DNA from: Patiria pectinifera
Taxonomy: Eukaryota; Echinodermata; Asteroidea; Valvatida; Asterinidae
DNA length: 64,000 nucleotides
Reading direction: 5' to 3'
Assembly: GCA_029964075.1 (NCBI GenBank)
Contig: CM057129.1
Location: 27,891,430 to 27,955,429 of the forward strand
Position numbers and translations under genes: made by a program. Each line of letters starts with the position of its first letter. Position 1 is the stretch's first letter. Of this stretch, positions 46,801-55,000 are shown piece by piece. A model generated the notes under the pieces. That model had not been told where the DNA came from. It searched no databases and saw only the letters and a program-made list of their open reading frames with translations.

Positions 46801-48080
46801 GTTCATCTCGTACCAATGGGACAAGCAGACGGAGATCAAGACACTGTACTCCAGACTGACTTCGCTCGGGTTCAGTTGCTGGCTGGACATCATGCAAATG
46901 GGAGGCGGTGACCCGCTCTACTCCAAGATTGATAAAGGCATTAGAAATGCCAAGGTGAGCGACTTGCAAGACTCATGGAAATGGTCATCCTTGTAGGTTT
47001 GGCGCTACAACGCATCAGATAACTTATCTGACAGGTTTTTAATTTAATATACTGTGATTTGTTTCTATGAAATACAAACAAAACTATAAAAGGGTCAAAT
47101 AGAATTGTAATTTTCGTTCCAATAATTGGATGTATAGGTTAGACAGGAATATTCATGAAGTGTTTACCAAAAGGGAGGACAAAATCTTTCTGATAAAAAT
47201 AGAATGCTTCTCTAAATTTGCAATTTGTTTCTTGTCGAAGGTTGTGGTCTCCATTGTGACCCCCAAGTACGCCTTGTCTGCCAACTGCCGTCGCGAGGTG
47301 AGCCTTACAGATGCTCTCCGTAAACCCACCATCCCGCTCCTCATGCAGCAGATGACGTGGCCCCCGGAGGGACCCATGAGCATGCCCTTTGCCCAGCTCC
47401 TCTACATCGACTGTACCGGTGAGTCCACCCAGAAAGAGTTCAGGGATGCCAAATTTGACGAGCTGGTGCAGAAGATTAAAGAGCACGCAACTGTCGAGGA
47501 TGCGGTAGTCCAAAGTGCGCCACGTAGCGACACTGAGAAACCTGAGATAGATGAGGCGAAACAAGTAGAAGAGACGAGTCCCAGTCCGCCAGCTGCTGAA
47601 AATATCAAAACACCGGAAGCAGAGGAGAAAGAGGATCCTGCTCAACAGAACCAACCGCCAAAAGAAAATGCCAAAGCAGATCAAAAGCTGCAACCAATCA
47701 GCACTGAGGACCGAGCAAAGTTGTCAGGGTCCACGGTACCTCAACAGACCCAACCACCAAAAGAAGATGCTGAAGAAGATCAAAAGCTGGAACCAATGAG
47801 CACCCAGGACCCAGCAAAGTCTGCAGGGTCCACGGTACCTCAACAAACCCAACCACCAAAAGAAGATGCCAAAGAAAAAAAGAAGCTGGAATCAATGAGC
47901 ACGGAGGACCCAGCAAAGTTTTCAGGGTCCACGGTACCAGAAGCGAGGCCTCAGTCACAGATAGGGCCTAAGCATGTCGAGGTTATCCAGCCGGAACGGA
48001 GTGCCTCTGCCCCGAAGGAAAGAGCAAGACCTGATTCGCCAAAGAAGAAAAAGAAATCATCCGTGTGTGCAATAATTTAA
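28898..48080 (+). CDS. Copy B: complete VEPH1-like / coiled-coil / Death / TIR / TIR / CaaX protein (1265 aa)
   Basis: Seventeen coding exons: 28898-29067, 29594-29717, 33468-33634, 34340-34475, 36015-36154, 37205-37334, 37596-37824, 38167-38312, 38817-39026, 41372-41589, 42384-42615, 43722-43995, 44606-44868, 45143-45374, 46167-46276, 46778-46954, 47241-48080. All junctions have AG/GT, all phases agree and the sum is 3798 nt. Residues 1 to about 556 resemble the N-terminal helical repeats of VEPH1/Melted (for example [15 protein letters not shown], then [15 protein letters not shown] and MEIKRI). Then come a coiled coil (557-634), Death domain (about 640-725), TIR1 (about 742-890), TIR2 (about 933-1065), three 33-residue repeats (1122-1220) and a CaaX end, CAII. 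VEPH1/Melted proteins are membrane-associated signalling scaffolds ending in a PH domain; that domain is absent here. A membrane-tethered receptor-proximal or NAD-cleaving immune protein is inferred. The start is the first ATG of a frame joined in phase to the second exon. Confidence 0.88.
29109..29400 (+). mobile_element. tRNA-derived SINE in intron 1 of gene B
   Basis: TGGCCTAGTGG (29120-29130, A box) and GGTTCGAATCC (29164-29174, B box) are spaced as in a tRNA. They are followed by a SINE-type body (CTTGGGCAAGACACTTTGCC) and a short AAATAAATAAATAAA stretch. It is a SINE and not a tRNA gene, since the tRNA fold does not close. Confidence 0.75.
31018..31096. repeat. Repeat fragment shared with copy A intron
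   Basis: GGTTAAAGTGG, GCCTCAGATC, ACCAC and TTCGGGGCCCTTAAGCGG match 5278-5375 closely. It is a fragment of the same repeat family and abuts the Penelope-like remnant. Confidence 0.6.
31100..31163. repeat. Hairpin at the edge of the Penelope-like remnant
   Basis: GATTTGTCCTTGGGATGA and its inverted copy TCATCCCAAGGACAAATC bracket TAGCTTA...TAAGCTA, making a nearly continuous stem with a loop of about 10 bases. Confidence 0.75.
31157..31780 (+). pseudogene. Penelope-like retroelement remnant: GIY-YIG endonuclease end
   Basis: The translated pieces [11 protein letters not shown] and [11 protein letters not shown] are the hallmark GIY-YIG block, and [12 protein letters not shown] follows once the insertion at 31253-31432 is left out. 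Downstream reads include [13 protein letters not shown]. Premature stops show it is dead. It lies in intron 2 of gene B, on the same strand. Confidence 0.8.
31253..31432. mobile_element. 180-bp TTAA-flanked MITE inside the GIY-YIG remnant
   Basis: CCCTAAAGGGGCCGGG at the left and its inverted copy CCGGCCCCTTTAGGG at the right are flanked by TTAA on both sides (31249-31252 and 31433-31436). TTAA duplications are typical of piggyBac- and Kolobok-type transposons. Leaving the element out makes the GIY-YIG frame continuous, which proves insertion. Confidence 0.85.
32215..32306. repeat. Fragment of the GGGCGTCGC repeat family
   Basis: GGCTTCGCACCTCTTTTCC, G and C runs and a GCGACGCCCAT end resemble the right part of the element at 1931-2409. 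Only a partial copy is present. Confidence 0.4.
34552..34790. repeat. AAT microsatellite and dispersed repeat
   Basis: An AAT run (34550-34572) is followed by a stretch with GGGACCTACAGCTTTACGGCCCATCC, AGTGCCTTGCTCAAG and a tRNA-type GGATTCGAACCC. This has the look of a dispersed SINE-like family inserted in an intron of gene B. Confidence 0.5.
39085..39165 (+). mobile_element. Second hammerhead-like Penelope fragment
   Basis: TTGATGA, then AGACC / GGTCT able to pair around GGCTGCT, then GAAAC, mirror the hammerhead arrangement except that the first core C is T. The sequence lies in the intron after the exon ending at 39026. Confidence 0.35.
39237..39633. mobile_element. MITE with TTACTACACCTCAT ends
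   Basis: TTACTACACCTCATAAATATT at 39237 is matched by the inverted AATATTGATGAGGTGTAGTAA ending at 39633. No frame was recognised. A second palindrome follows immediately. Confidence 0.65.
39636..39777. repeat. Palindromic element ACAAATACAGCATGGTTT
   Basis: ACAAATACAGCATGGTTT at the left and its inverted copy at the right enclose a second inverted pair (GTCCCTCGG, AGGTCAGC / GCTGACCT, CGGGAC). It could be a solo hairpin element or part of a larger nested insertion with 39237-39633. Confidence 0.6.
40273..40794. mobile_element. Element with TGGTGTGCATCGGGTCGGG-type ends
   Basis: The left end TGGTGTGCATCGGGTCGGG and the right end CGGGTCGGGTTTACACCA are imperfect inverted copies. The interior holds many CCCGACCCGA words near both ends. 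No coding capacity is seen. Confidence 0.55.
40875..41139. mobile_element. 265-bp MITE with GGGCCCAATTTCATAG ends
   Basis: GGGCCCAATTTCATAGCGCTGC and the inverted GCAGTGCTATGAAATTGGGCCC form the ends. The interior repeats TGCTTAA and AAGCA words. Elements with these ends are familiar from marine deuterostome genomes, which supports the organism guess. Confidence 0.8.
42384..42615 (+). other. Copy B exon encoding the coiled coil
   Basis: This has the same length and heptad-like pattern as 7762-7993, with few residue changes (VLAGDVED versus ALADDVED at the start). It covers residues 557-634 of the B protein. Confidence 0.8.
43325..43598. mobile_element. 274-bp near-perfect hairpin element, absent from copy A
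   Basis: AATGACAATAAAGTTAGTTT at the left and its inverted copy at the right extend into arms of about 135 bp meeting near 43460. CAATAT flanks both sides (43319-43324 and 43599-43604). Copy A has uninterrupted sequence here (CAATATTGGGGCTA at 10492-10505), so the element entered B after the duplication. Confidence 0.88.
43722..43995 (+). other. Copy B Death-domain exon
   Basis: The Death domain is at residues about 640-725, with one amino-acid difference from A. The exon follows the hairpin element by about 120 bp. Confidence 0.88.
44606..45374 (+). other. Copy B first TIR domain (two exons)
   Basis: Exons 44606-44868 and 45143-45374 encode [26 protein letters not shown] and NCNKE; the last Glu (residue 813) is the final codon of the first exon. 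No amino-acid difference from copy A was seen, although several silent changes exist. Confidence 0.9.
45544..45812. mobile_element. MITE-like element with CATGGGCGTCGTC end
   Basis: CATGGGCGTCGTCAGG at the left, long T, G and C runs, and GCGACCCCCATGA at the right place it in the 1931-2409 family. The A copy lacks it at the matching place (after 12265). Confidence 0.5.
46778..47488 (+). other. Copy B second TIR domain (two exons)
   Basis: [26 protein letters not shown] and SANCRREV are all present; the Glu is near residue 1005. The domain differs from A at a handful of residues (for example T for I in KPTIPLLM, and Q for R shortly after). Confidence 0.9.
47646..47942 (+). repeat. Three in-frame 99-bp repeats in the copy B tail
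   Basis: These are counterparts of 14243-14539 with the same unit length and number. The third unit has become more basic ([12 protein letters not shown]). The flanking final exon is exactly 840 bp in both copies. Confidence 0.9.
48045..48080 (+). other. Copy B polybasic CaaX end (CAII)
   Basis: The protein ends [12 protein letters not shown] and then TAA. The CaaX pattern is kept even though three of the last five residues differ from A, which argues for selection on the motif. Confidence 0.75.
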
Positions 48081-48790
48081 ATATAGATTTAAACGTTTTT
48101 GTGTACGTTGTAAGGAGTACATTGTAGTGACAAATATTTAAATTGAAATACGTTGTGCTTTAGTTTGTATTTTTAAATCTCGTTTTGTCATGATGGTAAA
48201 AATCGAAGAATTCAATAGCTTTGTGGGGGAAATGCTGCTATCTAAACACTTGTATTTTATAAGTGTTTATGGAATATTCTCTAACTAAGTTGCTCTTGTT
48301 TCAAATTAGTTTAACGCTAAAGAGCCAGAAAACATAACAGTTTCTATGCATTAATCTAGAAAAACATTGTTATTGTGTTTATTACGGGTGTGTAGGGACT
48401 TTCACTGAAGCATAAATTTTGTTTGAACCTCAATGTTTTTAACTGTTTATACAAAGGATATAATACAAATGTATAAATTGGACACTTGTTATATGCATTG
48501 ATGACACGTGGAGACACGTGGAGATACAGAAGTGTTAATTGTGGTTGGCGTGTCAGTGGACTTGTGTTTTACATTTTCTTTTTGTCAGCTTTTTAGAATT
48601 AATCAAAACCTTTGTAGCTTTTACGATCGAAATTATATGGAAGCCGTTACTAAGTTTGATACCTTAATTTACTCGGGCCGTTAAATGTAATGTCACGTCG
48701 ATGGTCTCGTTTACAGTTGTGCAAGCAAGATTAGACTTTAGTTAAACGCAGACACTATTAAAGCACAATAAAAATTTTAAAAAAATATAA
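48081..48790 (+). other. Copy B 3' untranslated region
   Basis: Sequence similar to the A downstream region runs to a candidate AATAAA at 48767-48772. Shared words include CAGTTTCTATGCATTAATCTA and GTGGTTGGCGTGTCAGTGGACTT (split by small changes). Confidence 0.5.
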
Positions 48791-50867
48791 AAAAAACCAC
48801 AAGGGGGAATATCCAGCTTGGCGAACAGCCAATATGATATGATATGCCGGAACGGTAGAATCCGAAGTTTGCAGGTTATTCAGACCCTGCTCCAGTCAAT
48901 GTCTTTGTTCAACTTTAATTTGATTTAAATACGAATCTCAATGCACCACATTTACGTCTTGCCTCATTCCATTTCAAATATCAGATAAAAAAAAGTTAAT
49001 TCAGTCGTGTCCAAAGAAAAACTACTGAAAACTAATAAGTACCGGTATCAACAAGAGCCTCAATCCATGTACATCCATCCATGTACTTAGGTGTTAAGTT
49101 AAAACATCCATTCAACATTAATTTATTACCACAAATGAGGACTGCTTCCGTTTCTCACTGTATCCAAGACCATCCTTGAATGGAATCAACTTCATCCTAA
49201 CATCCGCTCTGCTACTAGCATTAAGACTTTCAAACTGGATAAAGGAGAAGACCAATGTTTCAATTGCAATGGATAATGAAGTTCTTTTATTCGGTAACAC
49301 TAATGTTATCAGCAAAATGATTAATTTAATGTTGTTGATTTGTAGATTCCATGTGTACAAAATGAAAATGAATGAGAAACACCCCTCACTTTTGGTTTTA
49401 TAAAGAGACGTGAAGAACTACTATTTGATGGAAAAACTAATGTTTTACACTAACGGAGTCTGCTTCAAATTCTATCAGAAATGGGACAAATTCTTGATAT
49501 TAGGCCAAGGTTAATTTATTTTATTAGAATTTAAGTCTGTATTTGCTTTATTTACATTGCTTGTACGTTTATTGCTTGTATGCTAAGAAAGAGAAGAGTG
49601 AACAATAAATAAGACTCCCTGGGAAAAAAAAAAGACTTTCAAACTGTCTCTGGACAACATCAACATCTAAGACTTGGTTTCTAAAACTCAAGTAAGAATT
49701 AAGTTGCTGCACACCTGACCCTGACTAACATATGTCGAGAAACTGTATACCTCTATACTTAATATATACATGTATTATAAATATACGAGAAACAATAATG
49801 AGAGACATTTTACCCCAAAAAAGTGCATGGAAATTTTTTAATCTATATGAATTGAAAAAAATGCACTTTTGTGAACGATAAGCCTATGAGGGTAACATAT
49901 AAACCAGTAATACCTTTTTCTTTCTTTTTTATTCACGTGTTTTGTTAGCTTACGGAATAAAATACGAGTGTCTTGAAAGTGTATAAATCTTGCGGACAAT
50001 GCAATTATTATTTACAGCCCCCAAGGCCCCCAAAAATCAATAGTCCGTCTCTGGTCAGACCAAAGTTCCGGTCGAATTGATGCGGCGATGCGGTTTTCTT
50101 TTTTTTTGGGGGGGGGGTCTTTTTTTCAAGTTTGGATTGTACAGACAAACTTTGACTATTTTGCCTGTTTATGTCTTCATATAAGTTGGTGCCCTCCATC
50201 ATTTGCCTTTGTGCCCTTGTGCTCCTTGGTTCGAAACTTTGAGGCGGTTTGGCAATAAAGGGCGCTGTTGTATCTACCGCGGACAATTTGGAGAAAAAAA
50301 AAACGATTGACGCGCATGATCAAAATTGACGCACGCGCTGACCAGCGACCGACTATATTTTTTTCAGTTTGGCCTAATGCTTTTATTGAGTTTTTAGTCT
50401 GTCTTCGCCAATTTTCGCATGTGGTTCCGCCTCTTAACACGCAGATCCATGAAATTTGAAGAAATAATTATGAAACATTCAAAAAATTATTTTAAATGAA
50501 GGCAATTGGAATAAATGTTGGAATTATAACTTTGGCTTGATCAATCGATCAATCTTTTTATTTTCTGCTTTATCGGTTTAGGCGAAAATATATATGACAA
50601 ATTTCTACCAGTTATTTAATTAAAGGACATGCGACACAACAAAAGCGTATATTTCAGGTCCAATAGTTCATCCAAATCGAAAGTTAAAGTTTCCCGTTGG
50701 CCATACATATGCCTACTCGTAAACAAGATGGGAAGGCCTGAATTCGTCATCGCATTCAGGAACTCCCCCGAAAAGCGATCGGGAATGCAATTTGCATAAG
50801 AAAGGCCCCCTCGCTCACAATAATAAGAAACGACAATGACAAACGGAAGGTCACCCTGCACTGCACA
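48791..50867. other. Intergenic region with LINE remnant
   Basis: This holds the LINE end at 49181-49237, a partial second match at 49632-49650 after an A run, and a G/T-run repeat near 50095-50130. No gene was recognised in the remainder. Confidence 0.4.
49181..49237 (+). pseudogene. 3'-end remnant of a LINE reverse transcriptase ORF
   Basis: The frame reads WNQLHPNIRSA...IKTFKL, the typical C-terminal signature (WN-L-P-IR-A-S-FK-L) of non-LTR retrotransposon ORF2 proteins. A stop precedes it, and only the last residues are recognisable. KTFKLSLDN recurs near 49632. Confidence 0.65.
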
Positions 50868-51484
50868 CGTACCCCGGTGTCACGGTCTCACTTCTCCGGC
50901 GTGCTAGCTTCTCCAAAACGGAAATTTCGCTTCAACACGCATGTACAAAATTGCGCAGTAGTGTACATTTTCGTCACTGTATAAGTGTGCTGAGTTTTTC
51001 GGGACTGTACTTGTGTACGTAAGATATTTGTATGCATAGAATTTTCGTGGCGCGCACTATTCACTCCCAATATTAAAGACTTGAATTTGAAATGCACATT
51101 TATTTTAAGCCGTGGTTGCAAAAATAAGGAAAAAATGGACCACGAACGAGCACGGAACACGGACCAAGGAGTTCGTTCTTAATTATTCCTCCATGAACAC
51201 ACACATGCATGACGCTGGAAACACAAATCAGAATGCTTGCAAGACCATGGAATGACTTGACCCACAGGAAGTGTTACATAACACATTCTTGGGTGTCCCT
51301 AGTCCTCACTGTGTTATTAATGGCTTGGTAGACTTCAGAAAACAGCCCGAGGAAAAGTAAGCACAGCGGACACATGAGCATGAATCGTGCTCATGTAACG
51401 TGCACTGTAACGTGCTCAGTTATCCGCCAAATCGACCCGGAGAAGCTAGCACGCCGGAGAAGTGAGACCGTGACACCGGTACGT
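50868..51484. mobile_element. 617-bp element with 39-bp perfect inverted ends
   Basis: Positions 50876-50914 (GGTGTCACGGTCTCACTTC...) and 51439-51477 are exact inverted copies. ACGTACC / GGTACGT extends the match outward after a 2-base difference. The interior has no recognised gene. It lies about 550 bp upstream of the next start codon. Confidence 0.75.
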
Positions 51485-52037
51485 TGACTAGGCGTGGTAT
51501 GAACCGCAATGCAAGTGAAACAGACACGTTGAATGGACGCAGTCAGGCGGAACAAGCGAGTTGGCGTTCAGTCATATACCATTTTCATACCGTCCGCCAT
51601 TTTGCACGTAATTGGCAAGCAGTGTGTACTACCACCTGATTATGAAAAGGCTCTAGTGAGATATAACTGATAACAACCTCTCATAAAGACAGACGCCCTT
51701 TGAAGCCTTCCATTGTGGCAGAATCGTTCTTCAACAAGCACTGTTACATGATTTCGTTGTCAATGGATGTTTCTCCTGTGGGAGAACCCTTTTGACGAGG
51801 ACATTGACGTACATTGTAGATTCAATATTTGCAGTTCATCAGGGATATCGGGTTTATATCTCCGGATAACCCCCGTCCCTGAAGAAACAATGGACGGTCA
51901 TTGAAGGAGATTCCAAACGTCAGCGAGTGTCGGAAAGCCACCAAGGTTTCTGGCCTTAGAATAGGCAACAGCTTTTCTTTGTGTTCGGTGGCATTCTTGG
52001 AAATAAAACATTGGAAAGTGTTGTGGATTTTCTAGAC
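51485..52037. other. Upstream region and 5'UTR of the tail-anchored protein gene
   Basis: No TATA box or obvious promoter motif can be assigned. The start codon at 52038 (ACATGG context) is followed six bases later by a second in-frame ATG. Confidence 0.35.
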
Positions 52038-55000
52038 ATGGCGAACATGGATAATGTTAACGGTTCGGAAGGAGACGGGGTCCAAGCTCCTGCACCGGGC
52101 CCTGGAGGCAGGAGGTACCGAAAGAGAGAGCAGAAACGCGGCAGTGCGCAGTCTGGAGATTCCTCATCCAACACGGTAAGCCATGATAATGATGACTAAC
52201 AATTTGTCTTAAAAAAAAAGACAATTTACAGACCCTCTTTCAAAGACATGGTTTACATTACAGTTGAAATCCTACCATTGGTATTGGTATTTTAGCACAG
52301 TTATTTTAGCACATTTTGGCACAGTTTTTATGAAAGATAGCCTTTACTGATGGGTAATCCGTAAAGATAACGATGTTGTAATACAAAATAATGTAAGGAG
52401 AAGTGTTATGTTGACATGAACGCAATAATTTCTTTAAATACTGCTCCCCATACGTACCGCATGGGCCCTGCATATTTTAAATCTGGACAATACACATAAT
52501 TAAATTTCAAATATTTTTTTTTTTAATTTGGGTTCGAGCGGTCAAACTCAACATTATTGTGTCATTAAGGGTAAAAGGATTGTTTCGATGACTTCGAACA
52601 AAAACAAGCATAACTAGAAATGTGTTTGTGGACAAACACTGAGCTGTTTCGATCGTTTTCTTAATGACTGCTGTAAAGGAGTTTCATCCAGGGCGATTGA
52701 ACATGTACATGCGTATTCTATACCATCAGTGTCTATCCTACGTCTCTGACTATGCATGAACATAAAATCTGTCAAAGTTAGCCGGAAATCGGCTAAAACG
52801 GTCACTGTGGACAGGATTTGACCTCAGCAACACGTGCGCTGCGCGCGGGCTGACTGACATACGATATGTACAACGTACATGCATGTACATGTACATTGTG
52901 GACTGTGCATGTTTTAAAGCAGAGTTATTGTCAACCTGAAGTTTTAAGCGTGCGCAGGGCATATCCAAGTTTGCTTATTGCCTCGAAGCTTTGAAATGTT
53001 TTAGACCTACCCTTAAATATACATTTAAAGTAAAAACTAATACAAAAACTGCCATGGTTGATTTTTCAGGAATTTTCTAAGGAAAAAGAGTCTTTTCATT
53101 ATAACTTCCGGTCTGATGACGTCATGCACCTTAAACTTCGCACACGTCTTAAGTGGGTCAAGGTCATTCTATACACCAATATTTAGGCGATTCCGACAAA
53201 CTTCGCCACAGACATCTATTCAAAATACATTTTTGAAATTTTTTAACCTGTCGCTAGAGGGCGCTCAAAGATTGCATGACGTCATCGGTAGATGATTTGA
53301 AGAATACTATCAGCCAAGAGACTAACACCGTTAAAAACAAGTTCATATCTGTTACCACTTTTAAATAATAAGCCACTTCCGGTTTGGGCCTTTTTCGACC
53401 GGAAGCAAGGGTCACGTGATTTCACGCACACTGAATGAAATAAAGACCTCAACCTACTCTACCACTTGCCGGCAACAGAATGCTGCGGACGCGTACGGTT
53501 GATTTCTTATGCATTTTTAAATATTAAAAGTGTCACAATTTAATTGACTATAAATAAACACCGGATGACGTCATCATGACGTCATCATTACACAATGTTG
53601 TTTGAATTAGAGTCTTTGCTTGGACAAAGATTGGTGTAAATGAATTACTGGCAAAGAGTCGAAAATGCCATCTGAAAATTTGACATTTTTAAAAAATCTC
53701 TGTGTACAAAGTCTATGGGAAAAATTAAATATTCAAAATTCTATAATAAATCATGTGATGACGTCAGCATGACGAAAAGTTTCGGCACACATCTTCAGAT
53801 GATGGTCTAAGTGTGTGCCAGGTTTGAAGTCGATCGGATTTGAAAAAAAGCCAAAAGTGACTTGTAGAACGAAAACACGTGTTATCCTATGAGAAAAAAG
53901 TCTGAAAAATAAAAGAGAAAAAAAAAAACTAGAAATGTGTTTGTGGACAAACACTGAGCTGTTTCGACCGTTTTATTAATGACTGCCGTAAAGGAGTTTC
54001 ATCCAGGACGAATGAACATGTACATGCGTATTCTATACAAAAAGTGTCTATGCTATGTAAAAAAAACCACATTTTTTTCATGACGTTATGATGACGGCAC
54101 ACATTTTTGAAATTTTCTGTATCTATCTACGACCTAACAAACCTTTTGCAAAAAAGAATTTCGAATTTACCACGTTCCATTGATGAAATATGAGTAAAAG
54201 GTCCAAAAATTGAATAATTCATATAAAACACATGATGACATCATCGTCACGTCACTGCAATTTTTGACTATGCATGAACATAAAATCTGTCAAAGTTAGC
54301 CGGAAATCGGCTAAAACGGTCACTGTGGACAGGATTTGACCTCAGCAACACGTACGCTGCACGCGGGCTGACTGACATACGATATGTACAATGTACGTGC
54401 ATGTACATGTACATGTAAAAGTACATACACTTCCTGTGCATGTTTTAAAGCAGAGTTATTGTCAACCTGAAGTTTTAAGCGTGCGCAGAGCATGTCCGAG
54501 TTTGCTTATTGCCTCGAAGCTTTGAAATATTTTAGACCTACCCTTAAATAAACAATTAAAGTAAAAACTAATATAAAAACTGCCATGGTTGATTTTTCAG
54601 GAATTTTCTTAGGAAAAAGGGTCTTTTTATTATAACTTCCGGTCTGATGACGTCATAAGCCTTAAACTTCGCACACGTCTTAAGTGGGTCAAGGTCATCA
54701 TATACACCAATATTTAGGCGATTCCGACAAACTTCGCCACAGACATCTATTCAAAATACATTTTTGAAAATTTTCAACCTGTCGCTAGAGGGCGCTCGAA
54801 GATTGCATGACGTCATCGGTAGATGATTTAAAGAATACTATTAGCCAAAAGACTAACACCGTTAAAAGCAAGTTCATATCTATTACCACTTTTAAATAAT
54901 AAGCCACTTCCGGTTTTGGCCTTTTTCGACCGGAAGCAAGGGTCACGTGATTTCACGCACACTGAATGAAATAAAGACCTCAACCTACTCTACCACTTGC

